From an uncultured Bacteroidota bacterium (lineage in GTDB: Bacteria > Bacteroidota > Bacteroidia > Flavobacteriales > Flavobacteriaceae): a stretch of DNA of 33,205 bases. Location: positions 1 to 33,205 of the forward strand of contig CACJMJ010000010.1 of assembly GCA_902594485.1 (NCBI GenBank), given 5' to 3'. The translations under genes and the position numbers were made by a program. The notes under the pieces are model-generated. The model had not been told where the DNA came from. It did no database searches and worked only from the letters and a program-made list of their open reading frames with translations. Of the stretch, positions 17,331 through 24,638 are shown piece by piece. Each line of letters opens with the position of its first letter. Position 1 is the stretch's first letter.

Positions 17331-17741
17331 ATGTACCCAGAAGAAATTGTAAAACCAATGAAGCTTGAATTGACTAGTTCAGGTTTTTCAGAATTAACTT
17401 CATCAGACGATGTTAAATCAGCACTAGATAAAGAAGGGACTACACTTATTGTAGTAAACTCTGTGTGTGGATGTGCTGCGAGAAATGCAAGACCAGGAGT
17501 GATCATGTCTTTATCTAACGACTCTAAACCAGATAATCTTTGTACTGTATTTGCTGGATTTGATATTGAGGCAACAAACACTGCAAGAGAAGAGATGCTT
17601 CCATTTCCTCCTTCGTCTCCGTCCATTGCCTTATTCAAAAATGGTGAGCTAGTACACATGGTTGAAAGACATCACATTGAAGGTAGAGAGGCTGACTTAA
17701 TAGCAGACAACCTTATTCAAGCATATAACGAGTTTTGCTAG
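17331..17741 (+). CDS. BrxA/BrxB-family bacilliredoxin (YphP/YqiW, DUF1094)
   Basis: A 136-residue thioredoxin-fold protein. The N-terminus MYPEEIVKPMKLELTSSGF and the active site NSVCGCAARNARPG (C46-G-C48) are diagnostic: the CGC motif replaces CXXC. In Firmicutes these proteins remove bacillithiol from mixed disulfides; whether this organism makes bacillithiol cannot be told from the window, though many Bacteroidota do. It is cytoplasmic with no signal peptide. The stop codon directly abuts the stop of the convergent histidine kinase gene (no gap), so 3' ends must overlap. Confidence 0.93.
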   Translation: MYPEEIVKPMKLELTSSGFSELTSSDDVKSALDKEGTTLIVVNSVCGCAARNARPGVIMSLSNDSKPDNLCTVFAGFDIEATNTAREEMLPFPPSSPSIALFKNGELVHMVERHHIEGREADLIADNLIQAYNEFC

Positions 17742-19190
17742 TTATTTAGGTAATGAGATTTTAAAATCTGTACCTTTTCTATTTTTAGATTTGTATGAAA
17801 TTTTACCTCTGTGAGAATTTATAATACTTCTTACAATACCCAATCCTAGACCCATTCCATCAGACTTAGTTGTAAACTTTGGTTCAAAAATCTTATCTCT
17901 GTTATTTTTTGAAACTCCAAGTCCGTTATCTGAGACAATCACTTTAACAGTTTTTAAACCTTCAGTAATTTTTACATTAATGACTGGCTCTCTATCATGA
18001 GGTATTGCTTGAATACTATTCTTGATCAAATTAGTCATTACCCTAATCCACTGTTCTTTATCTAGTTTAATAAATATGTTTTCACTTGAAGTCTCGAGAG
18101 AAATATTGTTTTGCTCAAAAATTTCAACAACTTTTTTAGTTGCCTCTACAATATCAGTTTTTTCAAGCTGTGTCTTTGGAAGAGTCGCAAAATCCGAAAA
18201 AGATGTAGCAACATTACTCATTGTATCTATTTGTTCTATTAAAGTATCACAAAAGTCATTTAACTTATCTTTCTGATCTTCACCTTTTTTTAAACCACTA
18301 TTTTTTTGAAAGCTTTGAACAGTTAGTCTCATTGGTGTTAATGGATTTTTAATTTCATGTGCTACTTGTTTAGCCATTTCCTGCCAAGCTTGTTCTCTTT
18401 CTGTTTTTGCTAATCTTTCCGCACTATCTTCAAGATCATCAATCATCTTATTATATGAATTTACAAGGCTATCTATCTCCTTTGTTGCATTACTTAAATA
18501 AATCTTTTCATTTTTTTTAAGTAAACCTGCTTGTCCAATTTTTAAACGAATAGTTTCAATGGACCTAGTAACATATCTTGATATAAAATAAGCCAACACA
18601 ATAGCAACTACAAGCATAATAAAGTATATCTGATAAAGGGTTGATAAGAATACATTCAATTCACTCTCAGCAAAAGAAACATCTTGAAAATATGGAAAAA
18701 AAAGTATTGCATATTTTTCTCCAACATCATTTTTCAAAACACTATAAGATGCTTGGAATTTTCCGACATCTGTGAAATTCTCTGATGTAAATTTTCCTTC
18801 ATCAGTTGAAACTAACATGTCTGCAAACTCTTCCTCTAAAGAATAATTATTAGATATAACATCAAGTGGAAGGTATGAGTAAAAAAGTGGGCGACCACCA
18901 GTTGTAAAAATTGAGTATTCAACACTATGAATTTTTGTTATCTCCTCGAAGTCTTTTTCATACCCATCCCATAAATCATATCTATCTGACAAATCATATT
19001 TATTGACTATGTAATTTATTTGTCTTTTTAATTGGTTTTCCTTTCTCTCTTGTCTGTAAGAGTTGTACTGATCGGATTCAGTTCTATATTGATAATAAGT
19101 TGAACCTAAAACTAAAAGTGTAGCAGTAAAAACTAATAATATCATTGAGATAAAGATTCTTAATCTCAGAGACATTTTATTTTTAAACAT
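17742..19190 (-). CDS. Membrane sensor histidine kinase, NtrY-like, orphan
   Basis: A 482-residue kinase. Transmembrane helix 1 spans about 10-32, an extracytoplasmic sensor of about 150 residues follows (35-180), then helix 2 (about 183-204) and a HAMP linker (205-262). The HisKA motif is QVAHEIKNPLTPMRLT with phospho-acceptor H278; the ATPase domain has N box NLIKNSIQAIP (387-397), G1 DNGLGV (421-426) and G2 GMGLGLGIV (445-453). The segment around the histidine, including TSFSDFATLP, is the NtrY type. No response regulator is encoded nearby, so its partner lies elsewhere. Start is the ATG at 19190 (MFKNKMSLRL); M6 is a possible alternative. The signal sensed is not evident. Confidence 0.94.
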   Translation of the reverse strand: MFKNKMSLRLRIFISMILLVFTATLLVLGSTYYQYRTESDQYNSYRQERKENQLKRQINYIVNKYDLSDRYDLWDGYEKDFEEITKIHSVEYSIFTTGGRPLFYSYLPLDVISNNYSLEEEFADMLVSTDEGKFTSENFTDVGKFQASYSVLKNDVGEKYAILFFPYFQDVSFAESELNVFLSTLYQIYFIMLVVAIVLAYFISRYVTRSIETIRLKIGQAGLLKKNEKIYLSNATKEIDSLVNSYNKMIDDLEDSAERLAKTEREQAWQEMAKQVAHEIKNPLTPMRLTVQSFQKNSGLKKGEDQKDKLNDFCDTLIEQIDTMSNVATSFSDFATLPKTQLEKTDIVEATKKVVEIFEQNNISLETSSENIFIKLDKEQWIRVMTNLIKNSIQAIPHDREPVINVKITEGLKTVKVIVSDNGLGVSKNNRDKIFEPKFTTKSDGMGLGLGIVRSIINSHRGKISYKSKNRKGTDFKISLPK

Positions 19191-19239
19191 AGTTACTCAA
19201 TTCTTTAGTAAGTAAATATATTAAAGTTTTAGCCAAATG

Positions 19240-19260
19240 ATTTAAGCTCAGGGCTTAAAT
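19240..19260. other. Perfect 8-bp hairpin upstream of the histidine kinase
   Basis: ATTTAAGC, loop TCAGG, GCTTAAAT. It lies 50-70 bp before the kinase start codon on the minus strand and is not followed by a T-tract, so it is more likely a leader structure or operator than a terminator. Confidence 0.4.
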
Positions 19261-19277
19261 AAATGGAAATAGATAGA

Positions 19278-19299
19278 GTATACCCCTTGAAGGGTATAC
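19278..19299 (-). terminator. GC-richer hairpin after the Cys/His mini-protein gene
   Basis: GTATACCC, 6-nt loop, GGGTATAC: a perfect 8-bp stem 45-66 bp downstream of the minus-strand frame 19344-19466. On that strand it is followed by a pyrimidine-rich, T-containing tail without a continuous T-run. Probable weak terminator; a palindromic operator for the kinase gene is the alternative. Confidence 0.45.
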
Positions 19300-19334
19300 A
19301 TATAATTAGAAGAAAAAGGCAATTAAGTAAAAAG

Positions 19335-19349
19335 TGATAATGATTATCC
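19335..19349. promoter_or_regulatory. Fur-box-like 7-1-7 palindrome
   Basis: TGATAATGATTATCC matches 14 of 15 positions of the classical 7-1-7 Fur operator TGATAATnATTATCA. It covers the stop codon of the Cys/His mini-protein frame and lies about 145 bp upstream of the kinase start. One near-match in AT-rich DNA can arise by chance. Confidence 0.35.
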
Positions 19350-19466
19350 TTTCACTTGGTGATCACCACAAATGTTATTAGCCTCAACTTCAACATTATG
19401 TTTTGCACAAAGTAATGACTCTGTCATATTTGTACAATTTATACATGTATTAACTGTTTGAATCAT
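19344..19466 (-). CDS. 40-residue Cys/His-rich mini-protein (putative metal binding)
   Basis: A short minus-strand frame in the 380-bp gap between the histidine kinase and fbpC. The product begins MIQTVNTCINCTNMTES and ends NICGDHQVKG. All four cysteines and both histidines fall in a regular pattern: C8-x2-C11, C20-x2-H23 and C33-x2-H36. That spacing is what a small zinc-ribbon or iron-binding knuckle would show, and random AT-rich frames rarely contain it. It has no signal peptide, so it should be cytoplasmic. It is on the same strand as fbpABC, 104 bp beyond fbpC and after a long inverted repeat; a degenerate iron-box-like site (19503-19521) lies upstream. I recall similar tiny CXXC proteins in flavobacteria but cannot name a family. 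Confidence 0.6.
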   Translation of the reverse strand: MIQTVNTCINCTNMTESLLCAKHNVEVEANNICGDHQVKG

Positions 19467-19502
19467 TTTTAATAATTTTCATTAAAATTAAATCAAAAAA
19501 CG

Positions 19503-19521
19503 TTTAGAATGATTTTAAATT
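19503..19521. promoter_or_regulatory. Degenerate copy of the ATTTAGA-N5-TCTAAAT box
   Basis: GTTTAGAATGATTTTAAAT agrees with 12 of the 14 half-site positions of the palindromes found at 23184-23292. It lies 37-55 bp upstream of the Cys/His mini-protein start. It overlaps the long inverted repeat 19508-19548, so its meaning is uncertain. Confidence 0.3.
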
Positions 19522-19548
19522 ACTCATTTACAGTAATTTAAAATGATT
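19508..19548. terminator. Long AT-only inverted repeat after fbpC
   Basis: A 17-bp arm AATGATTTTAAATTACT, 7-bp spacer, then its inverted copy with one mismatch. It lies 23 bp downstream of the fbpC stop and on the minus strand is followed after 7 bases by six T residues. A weak AT-rich terminator or mRNA-stabilising hairpin for fbpABC is likeliest; an operator for the next gene is possible. Confidence 0.5.
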
Positions 19549-19570
19549 ATAAATAAAGAAATTAATTGGT

Positions 19571-20533
19571 TTAAGTGAAGAAATTACTACATTTTCTATC
19601 AAATTCTAAAAGATCACTCTTATCAAAATCAATAAATAAATTATTAGTATCCTTTATTGGTGCTGAATTATAAAAGTATATTTCATCTTTATTTAGGGTG
19701 CCTTTTATCTTATATTCCTTACCAATAAATGAAGTTTTTTCAACTTTTAATTTATGCTCTGATTTATCTACAATTTTAATTTTTTCAGGTCTTATATAAA
19801 GCTCTTTACCATCAACATGGATTCTGTTTAGATCTCCTAAAATTTTAGCACAATAACAATTAACTGGATTACAATACATCTCCTCTGGTTTATCATATTG
19901 CTGAACTATTCCTGCTTTAAAAACAAGTATTCTATCTGAAATATCAAAAGTGTCTTTTATATCATGAGTAACTAGAATTGTAGTAGTGTTTGTACTTTTT
20001 AATATTTTATATACTTCATTTTGAATTTTTGATTTAATACTAACATCCAGATTACTAAATGGCTCATCCATAAGAAGAAGATCGGGTTCTCTAATCAAAG
20101 CACGTGTTATACATACTCTTTGTTGTTCTCCACCAGATAATTCGTGAGGATATCGATTTAATAAATTACCCAGCCCAGTAAGTTCGACATAGTACTCAAT
20201 ATTTTTTTCATATTGTTTTTCCAGGTTTATTTTCAGATTCTCTAAAACACTTAGATGCGGAAAGAGAGGATAGTCCTGAAAAATAAATCCAATTTTCCTA
20301 TGGTTTGGTTTTATAAAGGTTGTTTTATTATCTAAAACTCTATTGTTTAATGTAATTTTTCCAGAATTTATTTTTTCAAGACCTGCTAAACATTTCAAAA
20401 AAGTTGTTTTTCCAGAACCACTCTCTCCAATAAAAGAGACAAATTCTCCTTTCTGAACAGAAAAATTTAAATCCTTAATTAATGGATCTTCTTTACTGTA
20501 AAACTTAACTAAATTTTCAATGTTAAGATACAT
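19571..20533 (-). CDS. fbpC: Ferric iron ABC transporter, ATP-binding protein
   Basis: A 320-residue ABC ATPase. Walker A is GESGSGKT (36-43), the Q-loop Q86, signature LSGGEQQR (132-139), Walker B LLLMDEP (152-158) and H-loop H190 in VTHD. Residues about 235-320 form a short regulatory (TOBE-like) region, as in FbpC/PotA-type ATPases. The segment joining the two domains reads EEMYCNPVNCYCAKILGD: three cysteines (221, 226, 228) where most relatives have only Tyr-x-x-Pro and Phe-Val-Ala. The start overlaps the end of fbpB by 11 bp, typical of translational coupling. Iron specificity is inferred from the adjacent binding protein and TonB locus. Confidence 0.9.
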   Translation of the reverse strand: MYLNIENLVKFYSKEDPLIKDLNFSVQKGEFVSFIGESGSGKTTFLKCLAGLEKINSGKITLNNRVLDNKTTFIKPNHRKIGFIFQDYPLFPHLSVLENLKINLEKQYEKNIEYYVELTGLGNLLNRYPHELSGGEQQRVCITRALIREPDLLLMDEPFSNLDVSIKSKIQNEVYKILKSTNTTTILVTHDIKDTFDISDRILVFKAGIVQQYDKPEEMYCNPVNCYCAKILGDLNRIHVDGKELYIRPEKIKIVDKSEHKLKVEKTSFIGKEYKIKGTLNKDEIYFYNSAPIKDTNNLFIDFDKSDLLEFDRKCSNFFT

Positions 20534-22103
20534 CTACGCCTTTGTTTATAATTTTTCTCAAAAATATCAATAAAACTGCACCCAGTAAAATAATAATTAA
20601 AGAGTATATGGAAGATTTTGCAATCATTTCTTCTATTGCATACTCATATGTCCTTACAGCTAAAGTGTCAAAATTAAAAGGTCTTAGAATTAAAGTAATT
20701 GGCAACTCCTTAATTATATCAACAAAACATAAAATAAATGCAATATATATTGAGTTAATATTTATTGGTAAATGAATTTTTTTAAATAATTTAAAATTCG
20801 TCATCCCCAAATTCCTTCCAGTATCATCAAATGTCTCTGGATGTTTATCAAAGCTTGATCTAAGAGGAGATATTCCAACTGCCATATATCTCATTACATA
20901 AGCATATACCAATATTATGACTGATCCAAAAGCTATTGAAACTCCAATTAACTTTGTTAAATATGCTAAAAAAATAATAAGCGATAGAGCTATAACTGCT
21001 CCGGGTAAGGCATATGTAAGTGAGACTATCTCACTTAAGTAAAAAACAGTTTTACTTTTAGATATCTTTTTTATAAACTGAAAAAAAATTGCAATAGCAA
21101 CTATTATTAAAGATGAAACTGAAGCTAAAAAGAATGAGTTTAAGGATAGATTTATTAACTCTCTAAAGTCTATAATATCTATAGTTTTAAAAACATTATT
21201 TATTATATAAATAACTGGAATAAAGAAGCCTAATATAAATGGGAATAAACAGATCAAATATATAGTTATTCTTGAAAATTTATTTGTAGAATAGTTACCG
21301 GATACTTTATCATTTGGTTTATAATTATATCTATATTTTGATGTTGAATATCTTTCTAGTAAAAAGAAAATAGATACAATAATAAGTAAGCAAACAGCTA
21401 AGATTGATGCGGTATTTATATCTTCCATTGAATACCAAGATCTAAATATTCCACTTGTAAAAGTATTTATACCAAAGTACTTAACAGCGCCATATTCATT
21501 TAGTACCTCCATTATAATTAAAAATAAACCTGAGAAAATCGAAACTCTAGATATTGGTAAAATAATCTTGAAAAAAGTTTGAAACTGTGACATTCCAAGG
21601 TTTTTAGAAATATTAATATAATTTGATCCTAGAAGTGAAAAAGATATTCTACATGCAGTATATAAATAAGGGTATAAAACAAGTGCCATCAAAAATGCCA
21701 GAATTTCAATTTGCAAATAATCATGATTTACATACTTATAAAAATCAGGATAATTATTCCTTACTATACTTTGAATGGGACCAGTATAACTTAAAAGATC
21801 ACTGTATGTAAACGCAATTATATATGAAGGAATAGCTAAAGGCAAAAATAGTATAACATCAAAGAAGTTTTTCCCTTTGAAATTTGTTGTAGAAACAAAC
21901 CATGCAGGTATAATTCCAAGTATCAAAGAAAAAAAAACTGTTAGTAATAAAAGATAGAGTGTATTCAATGAATAACCCAATAGAAGATTATTCCATAAAT
22001 ACATAAATGTATCAAGACTTAGTCCAATTACACTATATAAAAGATAGATTAACGGACATAATAAAAAGAGAGAAATAAGTGATGTTAATAGTTTAACATT
22101 CAT
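20523..22103 (-). CDS. fbpB: Ferric iron ABC transporter, fused permease
   Basis: A 526-residue inner-membrane protein with two homologous permease halves, about 12 helices in total, as in FbpB/SfuB. Each half has an EAA-type loop that contacts the ATPase: NISKNLGMSQFQTFFKIILP (164-183) in the first half and DDTGRNLGMTNFKLFKKIHLP near residue 430 in the second. It lies 19 bp downstream of fbpA and overlaps fbpC by 11 bp, completing a three-gene operon. Confidence 0.92.
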   Translation of the reverse strand: MNVKLLTSLISLFLLCPLIYLLYSVIGLSLDTFMYLWNNLLLGYSLNTLYLLLLTVFFSLILGIIPAWFVSTTNFKGKNFFDVILFLPLAIPSYIIAFTYSDLLSYTGPIQSIVRNNYPDFYKYVNHDYLQIEILAFLMALVLYPYLYTACRISFSLLGSNYINISKNLGMSQFQTFFKIILPISRVSIFSGLFLIIMEVLNEYGAVKYFGINTFTSGIFRSWYSMEDINTASILAVCLLIIVSIFFLLERYSTSKYRYNYKPNDKVSGNYSTNKFSRITIYLICLFPFILGFFIPVIYIINNVFKTIDIIDFRELINLSLNSFFLASVSSLIIVAIAIFFQFIKKISKSKTVFYLSEIVSLTYALPGAVIALSLIIFLAYLTKLIGVSIAFGSVIILVYAYVMRYMAVGISPLRSSFDKHPETFDDTGRNLGMTNFKLFKKIHLPININSIYIAFILCFVDIIKELPITLILRPFNFDTLAVRTYEYAIEEMIAKSSIYSLIIILLGAVLLIFLRKIINKGVDVS

Positions 22104-22122
22104 CTTTTGATGCTTTTAGATT

Positions 22123-23142
22123 CTACTTCCAACCTCCAGCGTCAAATATACGAATTGCATCATTTCTTCTAATTCCTAACATATTCAAATCAAGAGGATC
22201 TTTTTTAAAAGTTCCCCACTCTTTTACAATATCATTCGGCTCAATATTTGGTTTTACTGAGTATTCATATGTATTATTTACATATATGTCTTGAGCCTCA
22301 TCACTTGTTAAATATTCGATTAGTTTAACTGCGTTTGATTTGTTTGGAGCATTTTTTGCAAGAGCAACTCCAGAAACATTTATATGAGAACCTCTTTCTC
22401 CATCTGCTTGATTTGGAAAAAACACTGATATTGATTTACCTGCATTTACTTCCTCTTCATTTTCTGATGAAAGTAAAAGCCCAATATAATATGAGTTTAC
22501 AATAGCAACATCTCCCTGACCAGCAGCTATTGCTTTTACTTGGTCTCTATCATTTCCTTTTGGATCTCTTGCAAAGTTTGAGACCACTGCATTAGTCCAA
22601 TTTTGTGTGGCTTCTTCTCCTAAGTTAGCAACAAGAGAAGACATAAGAGCTTGATTGTATGAATTGGATGATGATCTTACTAAAAGTCTTCCTTTCCATT
22701 TTTGATTTGCTAAATCTTCATATGTTGATAGATCACTTTCTTTAACTCTTTCATTACTGTATACAAGAATTCTTGATCTGTAAGTAACTGGCACCCAAAA
22801 ACCATTTGGGTCTATTAAGCTTTCTGTGATTCCCTCTGTTAAACTGTCATCATTATATTTTTGAAGCAGATCCATATCAGATGCTTGCCATAATTTACCA
22901 ACATCAACTGTTATAAATAAATCTGCTGGGCTATTCTCACCTTCATTTTTCATTCTTTGAATTAATTCATCAGCATTAGCCTTGATTACATTTACTTTTA
23001 TACCTGTTTTTTTTTCAAAATTGTCATACTGAAGTTGATCAACATCATAGTGTCTCTGACTATACATATTAACAATTTGTTCCGAATTATTATTTGAACA
23101 AGCTAAAATAAATAGGGCGAGAAGAAGGAATAATTTTTTCAT
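22123..23142 (-). CDS. fbpA: Ferric iron ABC transporter, substrate-binding lipoprotein (FbpA/FutA type)
   Basis: A 339-residue protein from the ATG at 23142; the longer frame from a TTG at 23163 would spoil the signal. MKKLFLLLALFILAC is a lipoprotein signal with lipidated Cys15. The mature start NMYSQRHYDVDQLQYDNFEKK resembles FutA-type proteins, whose early Tyr and His help bind Fe(III). The paired tyrosines of the family occur in VNSYYIGLL. It presumably captures ferric iron in the periplasm and passes it to FbpBC. The gene is divergent from the imelysin operon and shares the intergenic region with three palindromic boxes. Confidence 0.93.
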   Translation of the reverse strand: MKKLFLLLALFILACSNNNSEQIVNMYSQRHYDVDQLQYDNFEKKTGIKVNVIKANADELIQRMKNEGENSPADLFITVDVGKLWQASDMDLLQKYNDDSLTEGITESLIDPNGFWVPVTYRSRILVYSNERVKESDLSTYEDLANQKWKGRLLVRSSSNSYNQALMSSLVANLGEEATQNWTNAVVSNFARDPKGNDRDQVKAIAAGQGDVAIVNSYYIGLLLSSENEEEVNAGKSISVFFPNQADGERGSHINVSGVALAKNAPNKSNAVKLIEYLTSDEAQDIYVNNTYEYSVKPNIEPNDIVKEWGTFKKDPLDLNMLGIRRNDAIRIFDAGGWK

Positions 23143-23183
23143 ATCTGACTTATTAAAGCACAATATTAAAAAAAATTATTTTT

Positions 23184-23202
23184 ATTTAGACTAATTCTAA
23201 AT
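23184..23202. promoter_or_regulatory. Iron-box-like palindrome A
   Basis: ATTTAGACTAATTCTAAAT: 7-bp perfect arms with a 5-bp centre. The inverted symmetry extends three more bases on each side (23181-23205). It lies 42-60 bp upstream of fbpA and is best placed to control that operon. Confidence 0.75.
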
Positions 23203-23228
23203 AAATATTTAAATTAGCCATGAAAATA

Positions 23229-23247
23229 ATTTAGAACGGTTCTAAAT
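23229..23247. promoter_or_regulatory. Iron-box-like palindrome B
   Basis: ATTTAGAACGGTTCTAAAT: 8-bp perfect arms around CGG. An extra half-site ATTTAGA follows at 23249-23255, exactly 20 bp after the first half-site. It is central in the divergent region. Confidence 0.8.
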
Positions 23248-23273
23248 AATTTAGAAATCAATCAACCATAAAC

Positions 23274-23292
23274 ACTTAGGACCGTTCTAAAT
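23274..23292. promoter_or_regulatory. Iron-box-like palindrome C
   Basis: ACTTAGGACCGTTCTAAAT: right arm perfect, left arm with two changes. It ends 16 bp before the DUF4856 start codon, where binding would block transcription or initiation of the plus-strand operon. Confidence 0.7.
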
Positions 23293-23308
23293 GTATTAAA
23301 CAAATACA

Positions 23309-24547
23309 ATGAAAATTATAAAAAAAATTAATCATAAACCAATATTATTTTTATTACTAACATCAATCTTTTTTACATCATGTTCGAAAGATGATGAAGT
23401 TGAATATATAACACAAACTGTAACTGAGACTGTTGTAGTAACTGAAACACAAACTGTGACTGTTGAAGTTCCTGTTACACAAACTGTGACTGTTGAGATT
23501 CCTTACTCTTATGAATTTGCAAGAGCTGGAAAACCTACTGTTTCTTTTTCAGGACAAACAGCAAGACTTAATATGGCTGATGAGCTTTATTCTGCATTAA
23601 ATACAAATACATTTTCAAAAGCGAAGATGCTTGAGATGTTTAATGACGGAACTGGATTTACAGACGCAGCACTAAATTCATCTGGTAAAAAGATGGGTAA
23701 TAAAACAGCTGCTTCACCTTTAGCTTCAGCTACAGTTAAGCCTCAATTTGATGCAATGATTGCTGATTTTGCAGACAATGTAATTCCTAATTGGGCAACA
23801 GATGCATCTAATGGTCAAGCGGGAGTTTTAACTGATGTTGCTAGAACTATTCATGTAAATGCAAAAGGTCATGAGATTGATCAAACATTTATCAAGGGAA
23901 TCATTGGAGCAATGACTCTTGATCAAATAGTAAATAACTATATAACTCCATATCAGTTGGATTCAGGAACAAGAACTGCAGATAACACAAACAAAACATT
24001 GTCTAGTGGAAAGGATTATACTGACATGGAACACAAGTGGGATGAAGGCTTTGGATATCTTTATGGTCAAGAAGCTGATGCTTCTAGATTGGACTTAGGT
24101 GTTTCACCTACTGGGAATGGAACGACACTAAATAAATACTTTAAAAAGGTTAATGCCAGCAGTCATCCAGGTATGGCAGTTCAAGTATTCGATGCATTTA
24201 GAAGAGGAAGAGCTTACATTGTTGCTAATCAATATGACAAAAGAGACGAACAAGCTGAAATAATTAAAAAAGAATTATCAAAGCTTATTGCACAGAAAGC
24301 TGTTGATTACATTAACGGTTATATGTCTAAAATTGCGGATGGAAATACAGCTGATGCATTCCATGCACTATCAGAAGGTTATGGTTTTGTAATGAGTCTT
24401 CAGTTCACAAATGACGGAACAGATACGCCATATTTCAGCAACTCTGAAGTAAATGCATTTTTAGCTTCTATGGATAATTTCTGGACTGTTGAGAATTCGA
24501 CTCTTGAGTCTATTAGAGATGAAGTAAAAGCAAAAGCTGGAATATAA
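23309..24547 (+). CDS. DUF4856 (imelysin-like) lipoprotein
   Basis: A 412-residue lipoprotein: LLTSIFFTSCSKDDE gives lipidated Cys25. A linker of TQTVTVEVP-type repeats (about 30-65) precedes the globular domain, which starts RAGKPTVSFSGQTARLNMADEL. That start and the later DMEHKWDEGFGYLYG identify DUF4856, a family found in Bacteroidota and related in fold to imelysin. Biochemical function is not established; imelysin relatives such as EfeO and IrpA are iron-linked. It is the first gene of a five-gene iron-type operon, directly behind palindrome C. A terminator follows it (24592-24625), so it may be more abundant than the genes downstream. Confidence 0.88.
   Translation: MKIIKKINHKPILFLLLTSIFFTSCSKDDEVEYITQTVTETVVVTETQTVTVEVPVTQTVTVEIPYSYEFARAGKPTVSFSGQTARLNMADELYSALNTNTFSKAKMLEMFNDGTGFTDAALNSSGKKMGNKTAASPLASATVKPQFDAMIADFADNVIPNWATDASNGQAGVLTDVARTIHVNAKGHEIDQTFIKGIIGAMTLDQIVNNYITPYQLDSGTRTADNTNKTLSSGKDYTDMEHKWDEGFGYLYGQEADASRLDLGVSPTGNGTTLNKYFKKVNASSHPGMAVQVFDAFRRGRAYIVANQYDKRDEQAEIIKKELSKLIAQKAVDYINGYMSKIADGNTADAFHALSEGYGFVMSLQFTNDGTDTPYFSNSEVNAFLASMDNFWTVENSTLESIRDEVKAKAGI
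23447..23503 (+). repeat. 30-bp repeat encoding the VTQTVTVEVP linker
   Basis: Two nearly identical units of about 30 bp, beginning acacaaactgtgactgttga, with a more diverged copy just before. They encode VTQTVTVE followed by VP or IP: a Thr/Val-rich spacer between the lipidated Cys and the DUF4856 domain. Confidence 0.7.
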
Positions 24548-24591
24548 GATTTTAGCTATTTAGTTCTTTTTAATCAATAAGTGAGTTTTAT

Positions 24592-24625
24592 AAATCAGTG
24601 GGGTTCTTAATCCCACTGATTTTTT
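24592..24625 (+). terminator. Strong intrinsic terminator between the two lipoprotein genes
   Basis: AAATCAGTGGG, 9-nt loop, CCCACTGATTT: a perfect 11-bp stem running into six T residues. It ends 13 bp before the imelysin ATG, so transcription of the downstream genes requires read-through or an unseen internal promoter. Confidence 0.9.
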
Positions 24626-24638
24626 AAATTTTTAAAAA

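Noticed and set aside
19263-19337. 24-residue plus-strand frame MEIDRVYPLKG... spanning the 19278-19299 hairpin
   Set aside because: Composition is explained by the palindrome, it overlaps a structured element, and nothing suggests coding constraint.
23143-23163. Upstream TTG start for FbpA adding seven residues (MCFNKSD)
   Set aside because: It would place polar residues before the lipoprotein signal; the ATG at 23142 begins a normal MKKLFLLLALF signal.
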